64,000 nt of DNA from Amycolatopsis sp. FDAARGOS 1241 (GCF_016889705.1 NZ_CP069526.1:6955001-7019000), one strand, 5' to 3'. Positions 43,662 to 52,557 are shown, counted from the stretch's first letter. The notes: generated from the sequence alone by a model not told the origin. A program made the numbers and translations.

Positions 43662-44777
43662 GTGACCGGTTTGCAGGACCGCCTGACGCCCGAGCAGGTC
43701 GGGGAGTTCGGCCGCGAACTCGACGCGCTGCGCCAGCGCATCGTGGCCGACCTGGGCGAGGCCGACGTCGAATACATCCGCACGATCATCAAGACGCAGC
43801 GCGGGCTGGAGGTCGCCGGACGCGCGCTGCTGTTCGCCGGGTTCCTGCCGCCGGCCTGGATCGCGGGCGTCGGGGCGCTGTCGCTGGCCAAGATCCTCGA
43901 CAACATGGAGATCGGCCACAACGTGATGCACGGCCAGTACGACTGGACCCGAATCCCAGAGCTGAGCTCGCAGCGCTTCGAGTGGGACACCGTGGCACCG
44001 GCCGAGAACTGGCGGCACTCGCACAACTACATCCACCACACGTTCACGAACATCCTCGACAAGGACCGCGACATCGGTTACGGCATCCTGCGGATGGACG
44101 CCAGCCAGAAGTGGCACCCGTACTACCTCGGCAACCCGGTGTACGCGACGCTGCTGGCCCTACTGTTCCAGTGGGGCGTGATGCTCCACGACCTGGAGGT
44201 CGACCGCGTCGTGAAGGGCGAGCGGACGTGGGCCGAGAACGCGCCGGTGCTGCGCAAGATCGTGCGCAAGGCCGCGCGGCAGATCGGCAAGGACTACGTG
44301 CTGTTCCCGCTGCGGACCGGGCCGCTCGCACCGCTCACGCTGCTGGGCAACGCGAGCGCCAACCTCGTGCGCAACCTGTGGGCGTTCGCGATCATCTTCT
44401 GCGGCCACTTCCCGGCCGACGTGGAGAGCTTCACCGAGGAGGAGACGGCCGGCGAGTCGCGCGGCCAGTGGTACCTGCGCCAGATCCTCGGCTCCGCGAA
44501 CATCACGGGCAGCCCGCTGTTCCACGTCCTGTCCGGGAACTTGTCGCACCAGATCGAGCACCACCTGTTCCCGGACCTCCCGGCGCGCCGGTACCCGCAG
44601 ATCGCGGCCGAGGTACGGGAGATCTGCGCGCGCTACGGCCTGCCGTACCACACCGGCCCCCTGCGCAAGCAGCTGTGGTCAGTGGCGAAGAAGATCGTGA
44701 AGCTCGCGCTTCCCGGCACGCCGGGGCGGCCCCCGGGCGCTACCGTGGATCCCGACCGGCAACTCCGAGCAGCCTAG
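43662..44777 (+). CDS. membrane fatty acid desaturase (DesA3/acyl-CoA type)
   Basis: 371 aa. The three histidine boxes of the di-iron membrane desaturases are intact: HNVMH (residues 86-90), HSHNYIHH (119-126) and HQIEHH near residue 300, with helices between them. It introduces a cis double bond into acyl chains, probably stearoyl-CoA to oleoyl-CoA. GTG 43662 is chosen because AGGAGGG lies 6 bases upstream. Coupled in one operon with the reductase and probably repressed by the divergent TetR protein. Confidence 0.94.
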   Translation: MTGLQDRLTPEQVGEFGRELDALRQRIVADLGEADVEYIRTIIKTQRGLEVAGRALLFAGFLPPAWIAGVGALSLAKILDNMEIGHNVMHGQYDWTRIPELSSQRFEWDTVAPAENWRHSHNYIHHTFTNILDKDRDIGYGILRMDASQKWHPYYLGNPVYATLLALLFQWGVMLHDLEVDRVVKGERTWAENAPVLRKIVRKAARQIGKDYVLFPLRTGPLAPLTLLGNASANLVRNLWAFAIIFCGHFPADVESFTEEETAGESRGQWYLRQILGSANITGSPLFHVLSGNLSHQIEHHLFPDLPARRYPQIAAEVREICARYGLPYHTGPLRKQLWSVAKKIVKLALPGTPGRPPGATVDPDRQLRAA

Positions 44778-44785
44778 GAACTCGC

Positions 44786-44998
44786 ATGGTGGGTCAGTTC
44801 GAAAGCGGCAAGGACACGGTGCAGGAGCTCACGGAGTCCGCGGCCTCCCACATCGGCGCCATCGCCACCATCATCACCGGCGCGGTCCGCGACATCGCCC
44901 GCGAAACGGGCGACTGGTTCACCGACGTCATCGAAATGCGCGAAGCGGCACACCGCGCACGCGAAGACCAGCACCACCAGGACGACGCCGCGGAGTAA
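44786..44998 (+). CDS. small conserved-looking protein downstream of desaturase
   Basis: 70 aa from ATG 44786, eight bases after the desaturase stop. Reads MVGQFESGKDTVQELTESAA, SHIGAIATIITGAVRDIARE and TGDWFTDVIEMREAAHRARE, an amphipathic helical protein with acidic His/Gln-rich tail. The codon use is coding-like and the spacing suggests the same operon. Not recognised; a membrane-surface or desaturase accessory protein is only a guess. Confidence 0.6.
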   Translation: MVGQFESGKDTVQELTESAASHIGAIATIITGAVRDIARETGDWFTDVIEMREAAHRAREDQHHQDDAAE

Positions 44999-45426
44999 TC
45001 CGCGCGAGGAATGCGGCCGGCCGCCTCAGCTCGCCGGCCGCAGCCGAACACAGCGACGCCCGCGACGGCCGGCCCGGCTGTCGCGGGCGTTCTGCTTGCC
45101 TCCCGACACGAGAATCCGGCTCCGGCGGCCGCCACAGCTGGCCGGCGGCAGCCGAACACGGCGATGGCCACCGGTCCTGCTGTCGCGGACGCGCCACTCC
45201 CTGCCTGTCTCAGCAGCGGAAACAGCCAGACCGGCTTCCCCAGCCCATTCCGTGCCGCGGGCGCAGGCCACCGCAGCCGGCCGCGCGGTGAACTCGGTGC
45301 GTCGCCGACGGCCCGGGCCGGCGCGACGCCGATCACCGCTCCCGGCGAAAACCCCGGGTTTTCCCCCATCGCGTCGCCGGGCGAACCCGGTGGTCGTCGA
45401 GTCGTGACGGGGGCAGACTTCGAAGC
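44999..45426. repeat. gene-free interval with a degenerate 108-bp tandem duplication
   Basis: A segment of about 105 bp from near 45011 is repeated from about 45119. Shared core: CAGCT(C/G)GCCGGC(C/G)GCAGC followed by CGAACAC(A/G)GCGA, at 45027 and 45135, and later GCTGTCGCGG(G/A)CG in both. No gene is supported on either strand; the interval separates the desaturase operon from the two-component system. Confidence 0.6.
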
Positions 45427-46707
45427 ATGACGGGGCCGGTCGCGGGGGGTGGGGAGCCGAGGCGGCTGTGGTGGCCCGGTCCGCCGGGCGTGACGGGGCG
45501 CGAGGCCGGCTGGCTGGTGGTGGCGGGGGTGCTGTCGCCGGTCGCGCTGGCTGTCGTCGTGGTCGCGTTCGGGGTGGGCGTGGTGTTGAGCCCGCTGGGG
45601 CTCGGGGTGCTGGTGCTCGCCGGGGCCGTGCAGGGGATGCGGGCCGCCGGCGGACTGCACCGTCGTCTGACGGGTGTGCTGCTCGACTCGCCGCTGCGCG
45701 CTCCGGAGGCGGTGCAGTTGCGGCCGGGGCTCTGGCGCTGGCTGGTCGCGCGCGTGGGCGACCGCCACGCGTGGCGCGCCTTCGCGTACCTCGTGCTGCG
45801 GCTGCCGGTCGCGTTCGCCGGGTTCGCGGTGGCCGGGTCGCTCGCCGTGTTCGGGGTCGCGGCGACCGCCTACCCGGTGCTCTGGTTCTTCACCCACGGG
45901 CCGCTGCCGGTCTACGGCATCTACAGCCGCACCTGGCCGGGCACAGTGCTGTGGGCGCTCGCCGGGGTCATCGCTCTGAGCGCGCTGCCCTGGGTAGTGC
46001 ACGCCCTGGCCATCGTCGACCGGCAGCTGGCGCGGCTGCTGCTGTCCGGGCCAGGACTGCTGCACCGCCTGAGGTTCCTCGAAGAAACCCGCGCGACCGC
46101 CCTCGAAGACGCCGACCAGCGGTTGCGGCGCATCGAACGCGACCTGCACGACGGCGCCCAGGCCCAGCTCGTCGCGATGGCCATGAAACTGGGGCTGGCC
46201 AAGGAAGAGCTCGCCACCGGCAACGACACCGACGTCGACCTCGACCAGGTGCGCACACTCGTCGACGCCGCCCACGGCAACGCGAAGCAGGCGCTCGTCG
46301 AACTGCGCGACCTCGCGCGCGGCATCCACCCGCCCGCGCTGGACAAGGGACTCGACGTGGCACTGTCCACTGTGGCCACTTCAGCCGGCATCGACGCCGC
46401 GGTGTCCGTGGACCTGCCGCGCCGCCCGCCGCCCTCACTGGAGACCATCGTGTACTTCGCCGCTGCGGAACTGATGACGAACGCCGCCAAGCACTCCGGA
46501 AAACCGTGCCTCGTCCGGGTCGACGAGCACGACGAGGTGCTGCGCCTCAGCGTCTCCGACCACGGGCCGGGCGGAGCGGTCGTCGTCCCCGGCGGCGGGC
46601 TCTCCGGAATCGCGGAGCGCCTGCGGCCGGTCGACGGTGAGCTGCGCGTGTCGAGCCCGCCCGGCGGCCCGACGCTCGTCACCGCCGAACTGCCGTTGCC
46701 CCGCTAA
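45427..46707 (+). CDS. sensor histidine kinase (HisKA_3/NarL-type)
   Basis: 426 aa. Four or five helices in residues 28-190 (VVAGVLSPVALAVVVVAFGV and others) form the sensor part with no large outer domain. The phosphorylated residue should be His241 in IERDLHDGAQAQLVAMAM. The ATPase domain has AAAELMTNAAKHS (N box) and VSDHGPGG, GGGLSGIAERL (G boxes). CAGACT at 45414-45419, seven bases before ATG 45427, may be a -10 for a leaderless start. The response regulator follows by 21 bp. The signal is unknown. Confidence 0.93.
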   Translation: MTGPVAGGGEPRRLWWPGPPGVTGREAGWLVVAGVLSPVALAVVVVAFGVGVVLSPLGLGVLVLAGAVQGMRAAGGLHRRLTGVLLDSPLRAPEAVQLRPGLWRWLVARVGDRHAWRAFAYLVLRLPVAFAGFAVAGSLAVFGVAATAYPVLWFFTHGPLPVYGIYSRTWPGTVLWALAGVIALSALPWVVHALAIVDRQLARLLLSGPGLLHRLRFLEETRATALEDADQRLRRIERDLHDGAQAQLVAMAMKLGLAKEELATGNDTDVDLDQVRTLVDAAHGNAKQALVELRDLARGIHPPALDKGLDVALSTVATSAGIDAAVSVDLPRRPPPSLETIVYFAAAELMTNAAKHSGKPCLVRVDEHDEVLRLSVSDHGPGGAVVVPGGGLSGIAERLRPVDGELRVSSPPGGPTLVTAELPLPR

Positions 46708-46728
46708 GGTCGGGACCAGGGGGTGCGC

Positions 46729-47373
46729 ATGCGGATCGTGATCGCGGAGGACTCGACCATCCTGCGCCAGGGCCTGGTCGAGCTGCTGGGGCTTCGGGGC
46801 CACGAGGTCGTCTCGGCCGTGAAGGACGGTGAGGAGCTGCGCTCGGCCGTGCGAGCGCACCAGCCGGACGTGTCCGTGGTGGACATCCGCATGCCGCCGA
46901 CGCACACCGACGAAGGCCTGCGCGCGGCGATCGAGCTGCGCGAAGAGCTGCCGGGCTGCGCGATCCTGCTGTTCTCGCAGTACGTGGAGACGAGGTACGC
47001 CAAGCAGCTGCTCGCCGATCAGGCCGGCGCCGTCGGCTACCTGCTCAAGGACCGCGTCGCCGAGGTGTCCGACTTCCTCGACGCGCTGCGCCGGGTCGCG
47101 GCCGGCGAGACGGTGCTCGACCCGGAGGTCGTGCGCCAGCTGTTCGCCGCCACGGGGCGGTCGGGCCCGCTCGCCGAGCTCACCGCACGCGAACGCGAAG
47201 TGCTGGACCTGATGGCACAGGGCCGGTCCAACTCGGCGATCGCGTCCGGCCTGTTCCTGTCCGCGGGTTCGGTGGAGAAGTACGTGACGAGCATCTTCAC
47301 GAAACTCGGCCTGCCGCCCTCGGACGGGGACAACCGGCGGGTGCTCGCCGTGCTCCGCTACCTCGGACTCTGA
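46729..47373 (+). CDS. response regulator, NarL/FixJ family
   Basis: 214 aa. Receiver domain with acidic pocket EDS (residues 7-9), phosphorylated Asp52 in VVDIRMPP, and Lys in LLKDRVAEV; C-terminal LuxR-type helix-turn-helix LTAREREVLDLMAQGRSNSA. ATG 46729 is preferred to GTG 46723 because GGGGG then has proper spacing. Partner of the upstream kinase. Targets are not evident; no vancomycin-resistance or exporter genes lie beside it. Confidence 0.93.
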   Translation: MRIVIAEDSTILRQGLVELLGLRGHEVVSAVKDGEELRSAVRAHQPDVSVVDIRMPPTHTDEGLRAAIELREELPGCAILLFSQYVETRYAKQLLADQAGAVGYLLKDRVAEVSDFLDALRRVAAGETVLDPEVVRQLFAATGRSGPLAELTAREREVLDLMAQGRSNSAIASGLFLSAGSVEKYVTSIFTKLGLPPSDGDNRRVLAVLRYLGL

Positions 47374-47393
47374 AGACCCCTACGCTGGCGGGC

Positions 47394-47804
47394 ATGTACT
47401 CCACCGAGATCGAGGTCCGCACCGGCGGCAGCGCCGTGGTGCACGACCTCACCCGCGAGGCCGAGACGTTCCTGCGCGACGCCGACGCCACCGACGGCCT
47501 GCTGCACGTGTGGGTGCCGCACGCCACCGCCGGTCTCGCGATCCTCGAAACGGGCGCGGGCAGCGACGACGACCTCCTGGCGGCCCTCGATGAGCTCCTC
47601 CCCCGCGACGGCCGCTGGAGCCACCGCCACGGGAGCCCGGGCCACGGCCGTGACCACGTGCTGCCCGCGCTGGTGCCGCCGTATGCGACGGTCCCCGTGC
47701 TCGGCGGTGTGCCGGCACTGGGCACCTGGCAGTCGATCTGCCTAGTGGACACCAACGTCGACAACCCGGTGCGGAAGGTCCGCTTCAGTTTCCTCGCGGG
47801 CTGA
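47394..47804 (+). CDS. YjbQ/UPF0047 family protein
   Basis: 136 aa. Matches the secondary thiamine-phosphate synthase enzyme (YjbQ) family: LLHVWVPHATAGLAILETG, the His-rich metal segment SHRHGSPGHGRDHVLPAL, and LGTWQSICLVDTNVDNP. The family has weak thiamine-phosphate synthase activity in vitro; the physiological role is unsettled. TACGCT (47381-47386) seven bases before ATG 47394 suggests a leaderless transcript. Its 3' end overlaps the tail of the convergent pseudogene. Confidence 0.9.
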   Translation: MYSTEIEVRTGGSAVVHDLTREAETFLRDADATDGLLHVWVPHATAGLAILETGAGSDDDLLAALDELLPRDGRWSHRHGSPGHGRDHVLPALVPPYATVPVLGGVPALGTWQSICLVDTNVDNPVRKVRFSFLAG

Positions 47805-48777
47805 GCGGCCGGGCCGCCACACCACCACCAGGCCCGCGACGAGCAGCGCGGCGAGCACCCAACGCCCGTCGTCACGTCCGGCGCGCCGGGCACACCCTGC
47901 AGCAGGCTGCGCAGGCCTTCGGTCGAGAACCGGAACGGCGTCCACGACCACAACAGCGCGCGGTAGACCGGGTTGAGCAGCTCCGGCACCTGCCCGGCGG
48001 CCGCGGGCGCCACGAGGTAGAGCGGCGCGAGGATCGCCACGGCCTTCAGGCCCAGCAGCCGCAACAGGCCCGCGTGCAGCGCGGCGAACGCCGTGGCCGT
48101 CAGGAACAGAAGCCGAGCACGTCCCCGCTCAGCGGCAGTGCGGAATCCCAGTGCGGAATCCCAGTGCGGAATCCCACAGCGTCATGAACCCGGCGAGCAC
48201 ACCGGTGACCAGGACACCCACGCCGAGCACCTGCGCGAGCCGCACCGGGACGCTGATCCGGCGGCCGCCGCCGAGCCGTACGAGGACCGCGCCGGCGACC
48301 AGCTTGCCCAGCCCACGCGAGCGCGCTCGCGGCCAGCGGGACGATCCGGCCCGCCGGGCTCGCCGGGTGCAGCTGTCCGAGCCGCGGTTCGCCGGCAGGG
48401 CCTGGGCGGCACCGGCCAGCGCCTGCTGCGTGACCTGGGTGCCCGCCGGGTTCACCGCACCCGCGAGCACGACGGTGGCGGCGGGCCGCTCCCGCAGTTC
48501 GAGTACGCCGTAGACCTCCTTGTCCGCCAGCAGGTTCCGGGTCTGCCCCGGATCGGTGACGCGCCAGTCGAGCCGCGAGCCGCCGTGGCCGGCGATCTGG
48601 TATGCGAGCGCCTGCAGCGGCCCCGGAGGCGCCGAGACCGCGACGGGTACGTGATCGGGCGCGACCGTGGCCTGCGCGCCGAAAGTCAGGAACCCCAGCA
48701 CCGCGGCGGCGAGCACCCCCCGCCAGCGCGGCGACCGGGACGAACACCGCCACGGGGCGCTTCGTGACAGCCGGCAT
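47742..48777 (-). pseudogene. ABC-2/DUF3533-like membrane protein, multiply frameshifted
   Basis: From ATG 48777 (MPAVTKRPVAVFVPVAALAG) the gene changes frame at a G-run near 48716-48721 (six G where five would keep frame), continues VLAAAVLGFLTFGAQATVAP and LLADKEVYGVLELRERPAAT, shifts again near 48390 to LHPASPAGRIVPLAASALAW, then VRLAQVLGVGVLVTGVLAGF, meets a 13-bp triple repeat at 48138-48176, continues LLGLKAVAILAPLYLVAPAA, and shifts once more near 47875 to RWVLAALLVAGLVVVWRPG. One long outer domain between first and later helices fits the YhgE/DUF3533 group of ABC-2-like proteins. Four or more frameshifts make it non-functional. Confidence 0.72.
48138..48176. repeat. three perfect tandem copies of a 13-bp unit
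   Basis: AGTGCGGAATCCC at 48138-48150, 48151-48163 and 48164-48176. Two extra copies add 26 bp, which shifts the reading frame of the pseudogene it lies in. Confidence 0.95.
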
Positions 48778-48884
48778 GACGGCCTCCCAGCTTTATTCTC
48801 CACGTGTTGAATTACGCTCAAATCAGGCCTCGTCCGCCAAGAAGTCAACAGACGTTGAATAGTGTCACCGGTACCCTCACGGCC

Positions 48885-49583
48885 GTGACGACGACGCGCT
48901 CGCACCGGCTGGTGCTCTGGGACATCGACCACACGCTCGTGGACTACACGGGCGTCGGCAGCAGCTGGTACGCGGCCGCGCTGACGGCCATGGGCACGGA
49001 GCTGCGCGAGCACCCCGACTACGGCGGGCGCACCGAGCGCGCGATCACCACCGACATCCTCACGACCCACGGCATCGCGGCGACCGAGGAGAACATCCAG
49101 CGAATGTGGGCCGAGCTGATCGCGGTCGCCGAGGGGGCCAGCGCAACCCTGCACGAGGCCGGGCGCGCACTCGAGGGCGCCGCGGCCGCGCTGTCGGCGA
49201 TGGCCGGCCACGGCGCCGTGCAGACGCTCGTGACCGGCAACCTGCCGGAGATCTCGGTGCACAAGCTCGCCGCGTTCGGCCTCGACGAACACCTGGAGCT
49301 GGAGATCGGCGGCTACGGCTCGCTCTCGGCACACCGGCCCGACCTCGTCCCGCACGCCGTCGCCGCCGCGGCGGCCAAGCACGGCACGGCGTTCGCGCCC
49401 GCCGACGTCGTCGTCATCGGCGACACCCCGAACGACGTCGAGGCAGCGCTCGACAACGGCGCCGTCGCGGTGGCCGTCGCGACCGGGCACTACAGCGCCG
49501 AGGAACTCGCGGCGGCCGGTGCCCACACCGTGCTGCCTGACCTCGCCGACCTCGAGTCGGTGCGCAAGGCCGTGCTCGGCTGA
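48885..49583 (+). CDS. HAD-superfamily hydrolase (phosphatase)
   Basis: 232 aa. HAD motif I WDIDHTLVDYTG (nucleophile Asp in DID), motif II in LVTGN, motif III Lys and motif IV VVVIGDTPNDVEAAL. A small cap of about 80 residues places it with phosphoglycolate-phosphatase-like enzymes. GTG 48885 is chosen because TACCCT (48872-48877) ends seven bases before it, consistent with a leaderless mRNA. It lies intact between two decayed genes. Substrate unknown. Confidence 0.9.
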   Translation: MTTTRSHRLVLWDIDHTLVDYTGVGSSWYAAALTAMGTELREHPDYGGRTERAITTDILTTHGIAATEENIQRMWAELIAVAEGASATLHEAGRALEGAAAALSAMAGHGAVQTLVTGNLPEISVHKLAAFGLDEHLELEIGGYGSLSAHRPDLVPHAVAAAAAKHGTAFAPADVVVIGDTPNDVEAALDNGAVAVAVATGHYSAEELAAAGAHTVLPDLADLESVRKAVLG

Positions 49584-49602
49584 CACCCGGTTTTCGGTTC
49601 CG

Positions 49603-49621
49603 CACGGCGATTCCCGCCGTG
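49603..49621 (+). terminator. weak hairpin terminator after the HAD gene
   Basis: CACGGCG (49603-49609), loop ATTCC, CGCCGTG (49615-49621), 20 bp past the stop. No T-run follows. Confidence 0.45.
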
Positions 49622-49843
49622 GGCAGGGGCGATCCGCCGGCGTCTCGCCCGGTCGGGTGGTGCTCCCTGAGTCCACAGCCGCCTTCGGCTCAGGGTTTCG
49701 TCCGACGGGGTAGCACTCCCTTGGGGGTGCAAGTCGCTCCCGAGAAGGGTGTCGGCTGCAGGTCCGGGCGCAAGACTCTGGACACCGCACCGGCGGGCGG
49801 CGGGGAGCGCCGGTGGGGCCGGCAAGGGGGGCGCGCGGCGGCG
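49622..49843 (+). other. non-coding interval with two strong hairpins
   Basis: CCCTGAG (49665-49671) pairs with CTCAGGG (49689-49695), enclosing an inner GCCG/CGGC hairpin with loop CCTT; and GCACTCCC (49713-49720) pairs with GGGGGTGC (49723-49730). They precede a decayed membrane-protein gene on the + strand and could be the remains of a structured leader. No known riboswitch class recognised. Confidence 0.35.
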
Positions 49844-51537
49844 ATGCCGGATCGCAGGCGGTTCGCCGCGCTGTGGCACCGGCTTCCGTTCACCACAACC
49901 GTCGTCGCCGGGATCGCGAGCGGCACGCTCTGGCACCACCAACGTTCGTTAACGTAGTACGCCTACGGTTTGCCTCCACTGGAGCACGGCCGCTGGTGGA
50001 CGCTCGTGACCCCCGATGGCCGTGACGTTCGCGCTCCTGGGGTTCGCCGAGTGGCAGCTCGGCAGGCGGCGGACGATCGCCGTGACCTTGGGCGGGCAGG
50101 TGGCCGCGGCCGTGGCGGCGATCCAGTTCCTCGAGCTGTGCCGGCACTCCGGCCGGACGTGGGCCGGCCGGACCGCGGGCAGGCTCGACGTCACCTTCTC
50201 CGGCGGCACGCTCGCGGCGATCGCCGTGGCCGGCGCGACGCCGCAGGCGCCGTGGCGGCTCCGGGTACGGGCTGCGCTGTGCGGGTACGCGGCGGTCGCG
50301 ATCGTCTACGTGGGCACACTCGCGGATCTCGCGCACTTCTTCCCGCTGGTGCCGGCGTTGCCGCTCGGCCAGCGGGCGGGCCCGGGTCCGGCCCGCATCG
50401 AAGCCGAGCGTGCGCGAGTGGCGGTTGCTGGTTTCCGCCGGGCCGCTGCTGCTCGTCGCCGCCGACGCCGTGATGTGGTTCGCTCCGAGCGACGGCCCCC
50501 TGGGCACGACCGCCGAGCTTTCCCCGTCCACCACCGAAATCCCCGTCCTGTGCGCTCGTGCTGCCGGTGCTCAACGGGCTGGGCCGCGGCTCGCGCGTGG
50601 CGTGGCGGTGGGCCGTGGGGCTGTGTGCGTTCGCCCCGGCACCGGTGCTCGTGTGGCCGCTCTGGCAGCCGTCGCCGAGCCGGCGGGCATCGGCTACGAC
50701 GATCGCGGGCTCCCGGTGTTCGTCGTGGACAATCTCTTGTGGACGGTCGAGCTCGTCCTGCTCGTGGCGGCGCGCCGGGCGTTCCGGGTGCCCTCGCGCC
50801 GTGCGGCTGCGGCTGCTGCCGCACGGCGGTCCGGACCGTTCGTACGCGCGCGACCTGTTGGAACGCAACGGAGGCGCGCGAGGACGACGTCGAATTCCGG
50901 CTGGTGCGCTTGGTCGAGCAGCCGGCCGCGATCCGCGAGCAAATCCGTGCGCTGTCGGAGGAGTAAATCGGCGACAAGGGCCTGCTGGAGATGGGGTTCA
51001 CGCTGGGCGGCGTGGCCGAGGTGATGGAGCCGCAGACGCGGGTGGGGCTCGTGCTCGACGCCGAGGGCACGGTGCACGGCGTCACGTCGTGGCTGCCGGT
51101 CCACACGGCGCGGTCGGCGGGTGGACGCTCGACGTGATGCGCCGCCGCGCGGACGAGTTCCGGTCGGTGCTGGAGTTCCTCATCGCGTCGGCGTGCCTGG
51201 CGTTCCGCGAGTAAGGCGCGCGGTTCGTGTCGCTGTCCGGCGCTCAGCCGCGACTCGGGGCCGGCGCGCGTCGTGGACTGGGTGCTCGACGGACTGGGCG
51301 GCGCACCGATGGAGCCCTACTTCGGATTCGGGTCGCTGGACGCGTTCAAGGCGAAATCCCCCGCGGCACGAACCGCCGTACCTCGCCTACCGCAGCGAGG
51401 CCGACCTGCTGTGCAGCGGGCGCGCGTACCTGCGGGGCGGCGGGCTGAAGGACTTCGCGAAGCTCGCGTTGCGGCGTCAGCGCGTGGTGGGCGGGGGCGT
51501 GGTCGTGGACCGGTCGGCAGCGGGGACGCCGCGGTAG
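49844..51537 (+). pseudogene. decayed MprF/LysX-type protein (membrane domain plus DUF2156 aminoacyltransferase domain)
   Basis: Pieces in different frames read in order: MPDRRRFAALWHRLPFTTTV (ATG 49844), stop at 49955, YGLPPLEHGRWWTLVT, FALLGFAEWQLGRRRTIAV, LPVLNGLGRGSRVAWRWAVG, IGYDDRGLPVFVVDNLLWTV, YARDLLERNGG, KGLLEMGFTLGGVAEVMEPQ, GWTLDVMRRRADEFRSVLEF, LIASACLAFRE (stop), DSGPARVVDWVLDGLGGAPM, EPYFGFGSLDAFKAK and EPPYLAYRSEADL. The second half is the DUF2156 phosphatidylglycerol lysyltransferase domain; the first is a rhomboid-like/multipass membrane region. At least six frameshifts, internal stops at 49955, about 50966 and about 51214, and missing segments show advanced decay. Confidence 0.78.
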
Positions 51538-52544
51538 CTCCGCAGGAGCCGGAGGACGTCGGCCTTGCCGGTGGTGTCGTCGGTGTAGGCGACGAGGACC
51601 ACGGACTGGCTCGAGCCGGCCAGCGCGAGCGCGCCGACTGTCACGTGCTTGAGCGTGCACGGTTCGGTGCTGTCCGGCGTGACGTCGGCGACGACCACCT
51701 TCGCGGGCTTGGTGGTGTTGTCGAGCATCACCGTCGCGTCCTGCGCGGGCGCGTACGTCGCCTTCGCTCCGGGGTCGTAGGCGCTGCCGATGAGGTCCTG
51801 CACGGCCTTGCGCGCGGCGGCCGCGGCGTCGGTTCCGGCTTCCGTCGTGACGCCCGCGCCGCCGCGCTTGCTGTCCCGGTCGCCGTCGCAGTAGCCGCGG
51901 CCGGTGAAGGCCGAGGTGCTCAGCGTCAGCCCGGCTGAGGTGGCGCTCGGGTCCCAGCCGTGCACGACGCCGGGCTCGGGTGTCCAATTCGGCGGCACGT
52001 CGTAGGCGTACGTTCCGTCGCTCGAGGACACCGACGACCACCCGGGCACCACCGCCGGCACGACGACCCGCGGCTCGGGCTGGTACGTCACCGGCTGCCG
52101 CGGCGGCGCGCTCGGCGTCGAGTGGTGCCGGCCGCCGAAGAAGTTGAACCCGGCGGCACCCAGGCCGATCACCGCCACGAGAACCCACAGCGCCCGGGAC
52201 GGCCGGGCCCTCAGCCGCGGTGCCGCGGCCGGCCGGATGCGCCGCGGCTCGGCTCTCGGCGCGTGGCCGGTGACGGCGGGATGCTCGACGTACCAAGGGG
52301 TCTCGCCGTGGTCGGACGAGCCGGACCCCTGGCCCGGCCCCGCAGTGCCCGGCTCCGCGCCGGCTCCGCTCGCCTGGACCGCCGGCCCGGCGGCGGGCTC
52401 GCCCTCGTCCGGGGAGCCCGGGCCGTAGCCGGCGGCCGGGAAGCGCGGAGTGCCTGCGGGTTCGTAACCGCCGAAACCCGTCAGGGCAGCATTGTCCTCG
52501 TAGCCGCCGTCGTCGCTGTCGCGCTTGCGGCCGAAGAGCCCCAC
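51477..52544 (-). CDS. membrane-anchored protein with long disordered N-terminus
   Basis: 355 aa. Residues 1-115 are a Gly/Pro/Ala/Glu-rich cytoplasmic segment beginning MGLFGRKRDSDDGG; one helix at about 117-136 (ALWVLVAVIGLGAAGFNFFG); the outer domain of about 200 residues starts at YQPEPRVVVPAVVPGW with the conserved-looking YAYDVPPNWTPEPGVVHGWD and two cysteines (GRGYCDGD, TEPCTLKHV). Resembles actinobacterial DUF8017-like surface proteins, but I am not sure. GTG 52544 lies 13 bp after the proS stop, so it is likely co-transcribed with proS. Confidence 0.78.
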   Translation of the reverse strand: MGLFGRKRDSDDGGYEDNAALTGFGGYEPAGTPRFPAAGYGPGSPDEGEPAAGPAVQASGAGAEPGTAGPGQGSGSSDHGETPWYVEHPAVTGHAPRAEPRRIRPAAAPRLRARPSRALWVLVAVIGLGAAGFNFFGGRHHSTPSAPPRQPVTYQPEPRVVVPAVVPGWSSVSSSDGTYAYDVPPNWTPEPGVVHGWDPSATSAGLTLSTSAFTGRGYCDGDRDSKRGGAGVTTEAGTDAAAAARKAVQDLIGSAYDPGAKATYAPAQDATVMLDNTTKPAKVVVADVTPDSTEPCTLKHVTVGALALAGSSQSVVLVAYTDDTTGKADVLRLLRSYRGVPAADRSTTTPPPTTR

Positions 52545-52557
52545 CGAGAGGCGCCCG

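Noticed and set aside
49690..49840. A known riboswitch (cobalamin, TPP or ZTP type) in the hairpin-rich interval
   Set aside because: None of the conserved core sequences of those classes could be matched; only generic hairpins are visible.
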